From contig NC_068974.1 in the NCBI RefSeq assembly GCF_016808095.1, positions 29,372,825 to 29,436,824 of the forward strand: a stretch of DNA of 64,000 bases, read 5' to 3'. Below the pieces are notes generated by a model that saw only the letters and a program-made list of their open reading frames with translations, had not been told where the DNA came from and did no database searches. Source of the stretch: Vigna angularis (Eukaryota; Streptophyta; Magnoliopsida; Fabales; Fabaceae). The translations under genes and the position numbers were made by a program. Below, one piece after another: positions 50,833-62,189 of this stretch (positions are counted from its first letter, which is position 1; every line of letters begins with the position of its first letter).

Positions 50833-51645
50833 CTTCCACTTTCATATATTGATACGAATATGATCTAAACTCATCAAAATGGCACCAGTTGAAGGATTTG
50901 TCGGTCTTTTTTTATATATTGTGGTGTTGTTTTGTAAATTGAGCGATAGAAAAGGGGAGGGTTGATTTAGCTTTGTGGTTTGTGAATGACTTTGACTACA
51001 AAGCCTGTTGTTGTACTGCTTCATCTCATGCAAAGTTCAGGAAACAAAGCATTGTTAACGGGTTTCTTGTGTGCTGTAAGCTGCCTCTGATTATCTGAAG
51101 GGACATGTGTATTGATTATCGTAGCATTTCAGTGTGGACTCTTGATCAATGCTTAGTATGGTTTTGTTCTTCGAAGTTCTAATGTTTTTCTTGTCTAACC
51201 TTTTACATTGAAACCAAACAAGACTAGGAGAATGAAGTTCTGGTGTGAATTTGTTGCCTGTCTTTCTCTCCACTTGTTCAAATGATATTGTTTAGCTGAT
51301 GTCGGAAGCAAAAACACTAAAAAAAAAGCATTCGCGTCTATTGTGGCATCTCTGGATTTCTTTTGTCTAATTGTCTGAAAAATCTAAAGGAATGGCAATA
51401 ATAGACCCTTTTTGTTCTGTCCTTTTCCTGCGTCCCATGTTATCTTGTTATGAGTTGCTCCATATATGTTCGGTTTGTAACGAGCGAAATTGTTCTAGCC
51501 ATTGGAACAGTTTTAGATATATTCTTGTGTTAAAGAAAAACTTATAAATGTATTCAGAAATGTCTATCACATAAACAATCCAAAAAAAGAAAGCTTAAAA
51601 CTGCAAGTCTTGGACAATAGAACAGAAGAACAAAAATCACACACA
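50833..51645. other. 3' flank of formin
   Basis: This contains the formin 3' UTR and unremarkable intergenic sequence up to the copia insertion. The minus-strand frames here are not supported as genes. Confidence 0.5.
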
Positions 51646-51650
51646 AAAAT

Positions 51651-53568
51651 TGTTAGGTAAACTTTAAAAGGGTCCTGTTGAATAAGGAAGTCAATGTTCC
51701 CTACTTTGTAAAGTTGAGGATTTTGAGGAAAGTGTTTTTTCCTTGTCTGCTGAAGCACCGAAAATCTGCACCAATGTCTTCTTGGAGTTTAGCTCTTTTA
51801 TTGGTTATAAAAGGAGAGTAAGGTGTGCAAAGAAAACCACCACCACCGAGAAAGAAATAAGCAAAAGTGCAGTAGAGAAAGAAAGTTGTGTGAGTGTGTG
51901 GGAAGTAGGGGTGGGCAAACTGCACTATTTGCACTGCACTATAAATCTATTACAATTAACTATAAAATAATTTAAAAAAACTAAACTGCACTAAAAAATA
52001 GTTCAAAAAAACTGAACTAAACTACTTTTTAGTTCAGTTAACTACAAAACAATTCAGTTAACTACAATGCACCTTTTTCTAATAAATAAATGTAGTTTTG
52101 CACTAGTACAACTGTCAATGGCTAATCATCGATAGAGTTAAAAAAATTAGTTCAATTTGATTTTTTTTAATAATTACAAACAAATAAATTAATATTCAAT
52201 AACATCACAACATTTAAAAAAATTAAATTATAAATCTATATAATTAGAATTAGTAAATAATTATAATAAAAAATTTTAAAACATTAATGAAATATTATTG
52301 GTACTATTTTATCATATTATTAAAATTAAATTAATAACTATAATTATTTATCATTACTATTTATTATTAATTTAAAAATATAAAATGTCTAAAATTTGAT
52401 TCTCATATTAAATATAGTTTAATTTAATAATATAAATTTGTTTATATATTATTTTATATAGATTAAAAATTTAATCTCTAAAATATATTTCTGTTTATCT
52501 TTGTTTTGCGTTATTCGAAATATTTTTATTTTGACAATTATCTAGTTTAATATAAAAACTCTCATCTTTCTTCTCTTCTCACCTTTTTCTGAATTCTCAT
52601 ATATATATATATATATATATAATATTATATTATATTTTATAATTATTTACATAAGTACTTTTATCTTTTTATTTTTACAATTATAGTTAATTTTATTAAG
52701 TTATAAAAATAATTACTAGTTTTTGAAATATAATTACAATATAATAAAATTTAGTTTTTTTTAAAATAGATAATTATTTTAGTATAAATTTAATAATATC
52801 ATTTTATTTTAATAATTATTATAATAATAGTTAACTTTTTAAGAGACTTGAAAAAGAACATTTATTTTTAGATTATATATACAGATCATATAAAATATTA
52901 TTATATGCAGAATATAATTTTTACATGTAATTTATTAAAATAATTTTATATTTAACTTCTACCGTGCTTTGTCATTACATGTCAGTAGAAGCACCCGTGA
53001 CCTATCTCTCTGTCATTGATTCTCTGATTCAGCTTCACTTTCCAGTGCCACCTATAAACAAGTACTGTTAACTTGTATATAAACCGTTAAACAAGCCAAT
53101 TCCCACGGCACTTCTACTTCCAAACCACATTCCTCTCCTTACTATTCTTTTGCTCACATTCTCTCTGAGAATGTCAATTTTTCATTCCGTTTAAAAGAGA
53201 TAAACATAAGAGATAGTTTATGTAGTTAACTGCACCGTAACTATAAAGGTTCAGTTTTTTAAAACTGAACCACAACATGGTATAATTTAGTTATCAGTAA
53301 AAATAGTTTAGTTTTTATAGTTTAATATAGTATAGATAATCTATAGTTTAGTGCAGTTAAGTTAATTATGCCCAGCCCTAGTGGGAAGAGAGGGAGAACC
53401 ACGGGAAAATTGGTGTAGCACCACCGTGAAGAGAGAAAGTGAGTATGTTATTTATTGTGTTGAGTTATTGTGAGTTGTGATGATTGTGTGCACCACCGTA
53501 AGAGTTAAGAGTGTTTCTTGTATTTCTGAAAGCTTTTATTTTCAATAAAAGTATATTTGATACCAACA
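51651..53568 (+). repeat. 5' LTR of the copia element, split by a hAT insertion
   Basis: Halves 51651-51905 and 53389-53568 together match the 3' LTR. Differences seen: a 3-base indel near 51676, a few substitutions (GTCAATG against GCTAATG; GAGTTAAGAG against GTGTTAAAAG). The TATAAAAGGAGAGTAAGG block near 51808 is the likely LTR promoter. Confidence 0.95.
51906..53380. mobile_element. Non-autonomous hAT-superfamily DNA transposon, TSD GTGGGAAG
   Basis: The 1475-bp AT-rich element has terminal inverted repeats TAGGGGTGGGCA and TGCCCAGCCCTA (11 of 12 matching). A perfect 8-bp target duplication GTGGGAAG lies at 51898-51905 and 53381-53388; 8 bp is the hAT hallmark. There is no transposase reading frame. 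Both ends carry subterminal copies of AGTTAACTGCA- and CTGCACTA-like words, as expected for transposase binding sites. It sits inside the copia 5' LTR and is therefore younger than it. Confidence 0.95.
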
Positions 53569-53628
53569 AATTGGTATCAGAGCTTTCACAGTCTGAGTGT
53601 TCGAGTTAAAAAAAGGAGAGAGTGAGAA

Positions 53629-56600
53629 ATGGCAAACTTTGCAAACAGTGTGTCTCTACCCCAATTGTCAAAGAAAGTTAATTATGACAATTGGAGTGTG
53701 CAAATGAGAGCTCTTTTGGGATCCCAAGACGTATGGGATGTAGTGGAGAGTGGGTATGAAGAACCCACAGATGACGAAGCACAGACGGTTGCCCAACTTG
53801 CAGCGTTGAAGAAAATGCGTGTGAAGGATAAATCAGCTCTATACATATTGTACCGAGCTGTGGATGAATCTGGCTTTGAGAAGATAGTAAATGTTAAATC
53901 TTCAAAAGAAGAATGGCAGATTCTGGAGAAAGTATACAAAGGTGACAACCGAGTCAAGCAAGTCAGGCTTCAAACTCTCAGAGGCGAGTTTGAAAGTTTG
54001 AGAATGAAGGAAAAAGAAAAAGTAACCGAGTATATATCTCGGGTGGAAGCAGTGGCAAATCAAATCTGTAAAAATGGAGAGAAATTGTCAGCCAGCAGGG
54101 TGGTAGAGAAAATTTTGAGATCACTAACAGATGATTTCGAAAGCATAGTTTGCGCTATCGAGGAATCGAAGGACCTCTCAACGCTCTCAGTTGAAGAGCT
54201 TACTGGGTCACTTGAGGCCCATGAACAAAGGAGAAGAAAAATGAAAGAGCCTCTTGACCAAGCACTACAAGTGCAACTTGACTTAAGAGGAACTCAAAAC
54301 ACTCAGGGCCAAGATCCTAGAGGAAGAGGAAGAGGTGGTCGAGGACACGGCGGACGTGGCAGAGGTGAATTTGAAGCCGACACAAACCAGACCAGACAAC
54401 AGAATTGGCGTGGTCGTGGTCAAGGAAGAGGTCGAGGAGGTCGATCTAAGTCAGGAATTGAATGCTTCAGATGTGGCAAAATTGGCCACTATGCAAACGA
54501 GTGCAGATCAAGGAATTGCTATAATTGTGGGAAGCCAGGCCACATAGAAAAATATTGTCAGGCTGAAAAGAAAAAGGAAACAAATTTTCTTACTGAGGAA
54601 ACCAATGAAGAAATTGGGACCTTATTGATGTCAAAAGATCCAGAAGCTGAGCTTGTGTCAAACTGTTCAAACAATTTGGTTTGGTACTTGGACACCGGCG
54701 CAAGTAACCATATGTGTGGCGACGAGAGTTTATTCAAAGTACTTTCAAAGGTGGAATCCGGATCTGTTTCTTTCGGCGATGCTTCAAAAGTAACCGTCAA
54801 AGGTCGAGGAACGATCTGGTATGAACAGAAAAATGGGCAAATCGGAGAGATCAGAGATGTATACTATATACCCGATCTTAAAAGCAACATACTGAGCATG
54901 GGACAGATAATGGAGAAGGGGTACTCAGTTCTGATGAAGGACCGAGAATTACAACTGAGGGATAAATTCGGGAGGCTCATCACCCAAGTAGAAATGAAGA
55001 AAAATCGCATGTACAAACTTGAGTTGAAAATAGTTCAAGATAAAAACATGCAACTTGATATGGAGGATGAGGCCATGAAGTGGCATTTGCGGTTCGGTCA
55101 TCTTCACTTTGGAGGGTTGACCGAGTTGGTGAAAAAGGAGATGGTGCTCGGACTGCCTAAAATGGAATTTGAAAGGAAGTTTTGTGAAGAATGTGTGATC
55201 GGAAAGCAAGCAAGGACTTTGTTCCCTTGGATCTCTGAATACCGAGCAAAGGAGCAACTTGAATTAATCCATACCGACTTGTGTGAGCCAATAACTCCAG
55301 AATCATTTAGTGGTAAGAGATACTTTGTCTCCTTCATTGATGATTTCTCAAGGAAGACGTGGGTTCACTTTCTGAAGGAGAAGTCAGAAGTGTTTGAAAC
55401 TTTCAAGAAATTCAAAGTGATAATAGAGAAAGAAATAAACAAAGTCATCAAAACAGTCCGATCTGACAGAGGAGGCGAGTTCATTTCTACCAAGTTCAAC
55501 AAATACTGCGAGGAACATGGAATCAAGCGTTTCTTGACGGCTCCATACTCCCCACAACAAAATGGTGTTGCTGAGAGGAAGAATCGGACCATTCTTAATA
55601 TGGTTCGAACCATGCTTAAAGGGAAGAATATGCCAAAGAAGTTCTGGGCAGAAGCGGTGCAATGCGCAGTTTATGTGCAAAACAGATGTCCACATGCAAA
55701 GTTGGGTGAGAAGACGCCTCAGGAGATTTGGAGTGGTGTGAAGCCGAATGTCTCTCATCTAAAGGTGTTCGGCAGTGTAGCCTATGGGCAAGTACCAAGT
55801 CAGCACAGGACAAAATTAGAAGATCGGAGCAAGAAGTACATATTTATCGGGTATGATAAAAATTCTAAAGCATATAAATTATTTGATCCTGTTAACAACA
55901 AAGTAGTGGTGAGCCGAGATGTTCATGTGGAGGAAACAAAGGAGTGGTGTTGGAGTAACCTGGTCGAAAAAGAAACTAGCTCGGAGATTGTTGTACCTTC
56001 AACAACAACAACCACCGAGTCCTCAGATGAAGAAACCGAGCCACAACAGCCTAGGATGAGAAGTCTGCAGGACATATACGACACTACAAATGAAGTTCAT
56101 GTTGTATGTCTTCTGGCCGACTCTGATGAATTGAGTTTTGAGAAAGCTGTCCAAGATGAGAAGTGGAGAACAACCATGGATGAGGAAATCGGAATGATTG
56201 AACGCAACAAAACTTGGAAACTGACTAACCTTCCTGAAGGAGCTCGACCCATTGGAGTAAAATGGGTGTACAAAAAGAAGATGAATGTTGTGGGAGAGGT
56301 TGAGCGTTATAAGGCTCAACTTGTGGTAAAGGGGTATAGACAAAAGGAGGGGATAGACTATGATGAAGTATTTGCTCCTGTCACGAGAATGGAGTCAATC
56401 CGACTCTTGATCTCGTTAGCTGCTCAGAACCAATGGCCAATTCAACAGATGGATGTAAAGTCGGCATTTCTAAATGGCGTACTGAAAGAGGAGGTGTATG
56501 TTGAGCAACCACTCGGGTACATGAAGAGAGGGGATGAGAAGAAAGTGTTGAGATTGAGAAAAGCCCTCTATGGACTGAAGCAGGCTCCCCGTGCATGGAA

Positions 56601-57645
56601 TGAGAGAATTGACGGGTACTTCAAGAAAATCGGGTATGAACAATGTCCGTACGAACATGCTTTGTACACAAAGAAATTAGAAAAGGATATGATGATAGTT
56701 GCTCTCTATGTCGACGACCTCATATTCACCGGAAGCAACACGAAGCTGATTAAGGAGTTTAAGGAGGCAATGGAAAAAGAGTTCGAGATGACAGACTTAG
56801 GCTTGATGAAATATTTTCTTGGCCTGGAAGTGAAGCAATCGGAGGAAGGGATTTTTATATCCCAAGAGAGGTACGCACTTGAAATTTTAAAGAAGTTTAA
56901 AATGGAGGACTGCAACCCGGTTTCTACTCCAATGGAACCAGGCACTAAACTATCAAAGTTTGATGGATGAGAACGAGCTGATTCTGGGAGATATCGAAGT
57001 TTAATCGGAAGTCTGAGGTACCTTACAAGCACGAGACCTGACTTAATGTTGAGTGTTGGGATAATGAGCAGATTCATGGAGGATTCAAGCTATACACATT
57101 GGAAGGCATTGAAGAGAATTTTGAGATATATTCGAGGAACCCTATCACTTGGTCTTTTCTATTCAAAATCAGATGACTATCGACTAGTGGGTTACTCAGA
57201 TATCGATTGGTGTGGTGATGTTAATGACCGGAAAAGTACTTCAGGTTACGTATTCCTACTTGGAAATACAACTTTTACTTGGCTGTCTAAGAAGCAACCC
57301 ATTGTAACTCTATCTACCTGCGAGGCAGAGTATGTGGCGGCCTCTTGGAGCGTGTGTCATGCAGTTTGGCTTTTAAATCTATTAAAGCATTTGGGAGTGA
57401 TCCAAGATGAAGGGACTGTGATCCGAGTTGATAACAAGTCGGCAATCGAGTTGGCAAAGAACCTAGTTAATCACGGAAGGAGCAAGCACATCGACGTCCG
57501 TTTTCATTTCATCCGAGAACAAGTCAAAGAAGGAAAGGTCAAGCTGGAACATGTTGAAAGCCGAGCTCAAGCCGCAGACATATTCACCAAGCCACTACCA
57601 ACCACATTGCTGGAGAATTGCAAAAGGCTTATTGGAATGAGATAA
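53629..57645 (+). pseudogene. Copia gag-pol polyprotein with a single in-frame stop
   Basis: One frame spans 1338 codons and is interrupted only by TGA at 56968-56970 (codon 1114). Domain order is gag, protease, integrase, reverse transcriptase, RNase H. Seen: gag with two CCHC knuckles (CFRCGKIGHYANEC at 279-292 and CYNCGKPGHIEKYC at 297-310) after a Gly/Arg-rich linker; protease DTGA at 355-358; the integrase HHCC region from about 486 and DDE triad Asp550, Asp613, Glu649; RT with the active-site YVDD at 1027-1030; and after the stop an RNase H with STCEAEYVAAS and DNKSAIELAKN. The stop falls between RT and RNase H, so a product without RNase H is predicted. Everything else appears intact. 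Confidence 0.95.
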
Positions 57646-57691
57646 TGAGATACAATGCAAGAAGACCAATTTAAAGTTTACGGGGGAGATT

Positions 57692-58129
57692 TGTTAGGTA
57701 AACTTTAAAAGGGCCCACTTGTTGAATAAGGAAGCTAATGTTCCCTACTTTGTAAAGTTGAGGATTTTGAGGAAAGTGTTTTTTCCTTGTCTGCTGAAGC
57801 ACCGAAAATCTGCACCAATGTCTTCTTGGAGTTTAGCTCTTTTATTGGTTATAAAAGGAGAGTAAGGTGTGCAAAGAAAACCACCACCACCGAGAAAGAA
57901 ATAAGCAAAAGTGCAGTAGAGAAAGAAAGTTGTGTGAGTGTGTGGGAAGAGAGGGAGAACCACGGGAAAATTGGTGTAGCACCATCGTGAAGAGAGAAAG
58001 TGAGTATGTTATTTATTGTGTTGAGTTATTGTGAGTTGTGATGATTGTGTGCACCACCGTAAGTGTTAAAAGTGTTTCTTGTATTTCTGAAAGCTTTTAT
58101 TTTCAATAAAAGTATATTTGATACCAACA
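57692..58129 (+). repeat. 3' LTR of the copia element
   Basis: A 438-bp intact LTR, TGTTAGGTAAAC to GATACCAACA, without the hAT insertion present in the 5' copy. Confidence 0.97.
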
Positions 58130-58422
58130 AAAATAACCTGAGTTGACTAAAGTATTAATAAACTTCAAACGTTAGCTTTCTACTAAAGTTATAAGACATG
58201 CCTATTCTCACGCAGAAGATACGTGAACAATGTTTCTCAAAACATAACTATATAGACATTAGCTGGTCTCATCATCTGGCTATCCTACCAGATTGTCCAA
58301 AACTCAAAAGACATTGTGAGACTAGATAGTCTAACGAGATAGCCTATTCATATTGTTTACCAAGATGGTCTATCACATATAAACACAAGAGAGTTTAATG
58401 CATGTTAGATGATCTAGGAACC
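58130..58422. other. Short spacer between two retrotransposons
   Basis: About 290 bp with no recognised feature apart from the copia target duplication at its start. Confidence 0.5.
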
Positions 58423-58812
58423 TGTTAGGAAGTTGCAAGTTTATGTAAGAAGGAATAAAAGGGGACGGAAGTAAACAGCGGGAAAGGTTGTTAGTTTGTT
58501 AGGGGAAGAGAGAGAGTATAAAATAAAAGCGAAGTTATTGAGGAGGGTATCAGATATTATTTTGGGTTTATACTTGACCTCTTGGTTAGTGGAGGAAGGA
58601 AGACTTCCTTGGGAAAGATCTATACTTGTATTTTTCTTTCTACACATTATAGAGGAAATAAAAATACACATACATATAGTTTCTTTTTTACTGTTGAGTG
58701 TGAGTGAGAATAGAAGCTGTTGTTCGGTTCCTTGAATAAAGGAACCTAACAGATTTGGTCCGACCTGCCGGATCTGTTTGGAGGGAAGAGGAGTGTGCTG
58801 TAGCGGAAAAGA

Positions 58813-60165
58813 ATGGAGGGACGAATGGTGGCTATGGAATCGACGGTGGAAGAGTTGAAGGCGGAAATGCGAGGGATGACTCTCGAGTTCCGACGAGCTT
58901 TCGGACGACGCTCGGGGAACCGAGATCGAAGCTCCGAAGGGAGTCGGAATTCTGTCAATGTCGATCGAGAGCAACGATCATCAGAGAGTTCGGAGGAGGA
59001 ATCAGAGGATGACCGAGGCGAAGTACAACGCAACTGGATGAAGTGCGTTGAGCTCCCAACTTTTGAAGGTAGTGATCCCACGGGTTGGATCGCAAAGGCT
59101 GAGAAGTTTTTTAACATCCAGGGAGTGACGGAGAAAGAGAAGATCAAGTTGGTTTATATATGTATGGAGGGAGGCGCTAACTACCGGTTCCACTTCTGAC
59201 GGAAGAAAACCAGACACCCAACATGGAAACTGTTTACAGAGGCGCTGACGCAGAGGTTTGGAGGACCGAACCGGGGCACTATTTTTGAGAAGTTGGTTGT
59301 TGTGCGACGGAAAGGGAGCGTCAACGAGTATATCCAGGAATTAGAAGTACCCGTGGTGCAAGCAACCGGAGTAACTTAAGAGCAACTACTGGAATATTTT
59401 TTTGCTAGGTTGCAGGAGGGGTTGCGCAACTTAGTAACACCGCACGACCCACAAGACTTGTTGACGGCAATGGAACGAGCTCGCGACGTCGAACAAGCTT
59501 GGTTAGCACCGCGAGGGAGTGGTGGAATTGGAGGAAAATGAGGGGCGACGTGGGGAAGATACTCCACGAGTTCCGGGATAGTTGTGAGAACGGAAACCTA
59601 TTGAGGCCTGTCATAAGGGTCTGTGAACGGCGATGGAGGGCAAGGGATGAAGAAGGACGTTAGTGCAAATAACTTGGATTCGAAGACGGGCAGTAGAAGA
59701 GGAGGAAACGTTCCAGGAAGGGGAGGCAGAACGTTGTCGTACCCCGAGTATATTAAGAGACATGAAGAAGGACGTTGCTTTCACTACGGCGAACCTTGTA
59801 GTCCCGGCCATCGCTGTGCGGAGAGAAGCATTTGTGTCATGATATTGGCGAAGGAGGATGGAGAAGACAAAACAGAGAAGAATGCCGAGATGGAACAAAC
59901 GGCGATGGAACTATCGGGGTTGTCTGCCAGAGGACTCACGCAATCTAATACAATGAAGCTGGAAGGCTGGATGCAAGGGAGGAGAATTCTGATGTTAATT
60001 GACAGCGGAGCTAGTCATAGTTTTATATCCACCAGATTGGTGAAAGAATTGGGTTTGGAAAGCACTGACACACGTCCTAATAAAGTGTGCTTGGGAGATG
60101 GGCAAAAGAAAGTGACCAATGGGTATTGTACAGGAGTCCCCGTGAAATTAGATGGTTTGGAGTAA
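58813..60165 (+). pseudogene. Ty3 gag and protease pseudogene
   Basis: Gag starts at ATG 58813 with a coiled region, then LPTFEGSDPTGWIAKAEKFF. A frame break follows the block at 59199, and fragments continue (LTQRFGGPNRGTIFEKL, GSVNEYIQELE) with in-frame stops near 59378 and 59539. From 59623 an open stretch carries CFHYGEPCSPGHRC, a zinc knuckle whose second cysteine is tyrosine, and then protease LIDSGASHSF at about 59997-60026. It is non-functional. Confidence 0.88.
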
Positions 60166-60613
60166 TATTGGAAGTGACTTGGTTAGCTTCCCTAGGAGAG
60201 ATTAAAGTGGACTGGGGACAACTCATTATGAAGGTGGAGTAGGAAGGGAAAGAAGTGGAGATAAAAGGAGATCCCACTTTAACACGTAGAATGGTGACAC
60301 CCGAAGTTCTCTTAAAAGAAAAAGAGATAGAAGCCATGACTCTCGTGTGGAGCTTAAGTCAAGCAGAAGCGGTGAAGGCAGATGGGGAAGCCGAGAGATG
60401 GGCACCGACGTAAGAGGCAGGGCTAAAACATATTATGTCAAACTTTGAAGGGGTGTTTCGAGAACCTCAGGGGCTGCCACCTGAGAGGAAAGTGTCAGGC
60501 CATACCGCTACCCACATCTTATGAAAACGGAGATAGAGAGACAAGTTGAGGAAATGCTGAATCTGGGCATTATTCGCCCTAGAAATGGCTCATAATCAAT
60601 TCCAATAATATTA

Positions 60614-61234
60614 GTGAAAAAGAAGGATGGGAGCTGGAGATTTTGTGTGGATTACATAGCTCTTAATAGGGTCACTTTGGCGGATAAATATCCAATACCT
60701 GATATAGAAGAATTGTTGGATGAGTTAAAAGGGACAGCATATTTTTCTAAGATTGATTTAAAGGTTGGATATCATCAAATCAGGATTAAAACTGAAGATA
60801 TTCCTAAGACAGCTTTTACAACGCATCAAGGGCACTATGAATTTCTCGTGATGCCTTTTGTGTTGACAAACGCCCATGCCACGTTCCAAGATATGATGAA
60901 TTCTATCCTAAGGCCGTTTTTGAGGAGGTGCGTGTTAGTTTTTTTTTATGATATATTAGTATATAGTAAGTCTTGGGATGAACATATGCAACGTTTACAA
61001 CAAGTTTTGGAAGTGTTAGTACAACAGAAATTATTTGCTAATAAAAACAAATGTGAATTTGGGAAAGAGCAAATTCGTTATTTGGGGCATACAATTTCAA
61101 AGGCAGGAGTTGAGATGGATGAGGAGAAGGTTTTTGTGGTGACAGCATGGCCCGAGCCCAAAAGTATTAGACAGTTGAGAGGATTCTTAGGGCTAACTGG
61201 ATACTACAGGAGATTCATCAGAGATTTCTTGTAG
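60614..61234 (+). pseudogene. Ty3 reverse transcriptase fragment with altered active site
   Basis: This 206-codon open segment covers the RT palm and fingers: KKKDGSWRFCVDYIALN, KYPIPDIEELLDEL, FSKIDLKVGYHQIRI, TAFTTHQGHYEFLVMPF. The box normally reading F(F/I)DDILVYS is FFYDILVYS here, so the first catalytic aspartate is replaced by tyrosine. It ends with LGHTISKAGV and LRGFLGLTGYYRRFI, then truncates. Upstream RT sequence at 60480-60600 is out of frame. Confidence 0.92.
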
Positions 61235-61236
61235 TG

Positions 61237-62062
61237 AGATGCAAGACACATTTTCAAGTTTTTCATACCAAACTTATCAAGAATTATTCTAAGATATGTC
61301 ACCTGAGACACATATGTTTCTGCCCATGTTGTTTAATGATCTCAAATGTGTTATTTAGCTCAATTTTGACCTTTTTGCACCTCAAGCTTACTATAACTTG
61401 AAATCATTTCTCACTCAATTCCAAGCCAGCAAAATAAGATGAGGGATGAATTCATCCAACAATAAACACAAACTAATTCACAAATATGTAAAAAAAAATA
61501 CTTTGATAAATAAATTAATACTAATACAAAAAAAGTTCCAAAGGGTTACATCATAACCTTAACACGAGAGGTGTAACTACTGGTGATGAAAACATTACAA
61601 TGATTTGAATATTATTGCCCTTTTATACTCTCCAAAAATATTCAAGGATCATAACCTTAACACGAGAGGTGTAACTACTTGTGATGAAAACATTACAATG
61701 ATTTGAATATTCATGCCCTTTTATGCTCTCTAAAAATATTCAAGGAATACAAAGAAAGGGTTCCTAAGTAATCTAGGAAAGTCTCTGAATATCCATACAT
61801 CTCTTAAGCTCTTATTGTTTTCATCGTTCTATCTTTGGCAAGCATGTATCATCAATATGCACATCAATGTTCTCCATATCAAGGATCAACTTGTTGAATT
61901 TATCCAATATTGTTTGCTAATTGCCTTTTCACTACTCATCTTGTATGAGTACGCTACTTACTTCAAATAAATACAAACGATTCATTAAGGATTTGGTCAA
62001 GCTCTTGAGCTTTGTTTAGAGTCTAACTACGGTCTTCTCCTTCGAGATGTGCCTCAGCACCT
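61237..62062 (-). mobile_element. Degraded, internally deleted copia remnant
   Basis: On the minus strand, 62030-61836 reads as copia gag with stops (ILDKFNKLILDMENIDVHIDD is recognisable), and 61335-61237 reads as the C-terminal part of copia RT (ETYVSQVTYLRIILDKFGM). Their order fits one element that has lost most of pol. Between them lies non-coding sequence with a 98-bp tandem duplication. The family call rests on two short motifs. Confidence 0.55.
61551..61746. repeat. 98-bp tandem duplication
   Basis: The unit beginning TCATAACCTTAACACGAGAG starts at 61551 and again at 61649, with only a few substitutions between copies. Confidence 0.92.
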
Positions 62063-62188
62063 TATTGGGAATCCAAGTGTGAGTCTAAGTCTCACATTGG
62101 ATAGAAATGAAAAAGTAGAGCATTATATAAAGATTGAAGACCCATTAACCCACTGCCCTAAAGTTTTGGGTAAAGAGTGATATCAATC
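62063..62188 (+). mobile_element. LTR fragment related to the 26148-26712 element
   Basis: Plus-strand ATTGGGAATCCAAGTGTGAG and the block to GTTTTGGGTAAAGAGTG match the reverse complement of the LTR at 26520-26712. The last third is missing, and the next element begins immediately. Confidence 0.8.
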
Positions 62189-62189
62189 T

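Larger units (their letters stand above)
51651..58129 (+). mobile_element. Nearly complete Ty1/copia retrotransposon, TSD AAAAT
   Basis: The LTRs are at 51651-53568 (435 bp once the inserted hAT and its duplication are removed) and 57692-58129 (438 bp). Both begin TGTTAGGTAAAC and end GATACCAACA and differ at only a handful of positions. Perfect 5-bp duplications AAAAT are at 51646-51650 and 58130-58134. The primer site TGGTATCAGAGC (initiator-methionine tRNA) starts at 53572, and a GGGGGAGAT polypurine tract precedes the 3' LTR. The high LTR similarity points to a recent insertion. The polyprotein is intact except for one internal stop. The copia lineage is not assigned. Confidence 0.97.
58423..61237 (+). 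mobile_element. Truncated Ty3/gypsy element (5' LTR through RT)
   Basis: The 5' LTR is 329 bp (58423-58751), TGTTAGGAAGTTGC to GGAACCTAACA, with 7-bp inverted termini. It is followed by gag, protease and the start of reverse transcriptase, all with lesions. The element stops abruptly at about 61237 after GYYRRFIRDFL, where unrelated minus-strand copia sequence begins. There is no RNase H, integrase or 3' LTR. The gag and RT types suggest a chromovirus, but the lineage is not certain. Confidence 0.88.

Noticed and set aside
51743..51970. Small frames repeated in both copia LTRs
   Set aside because: They are duplicated only because the LTR is duplicated; LTRs of this class are not expected to encode protein.
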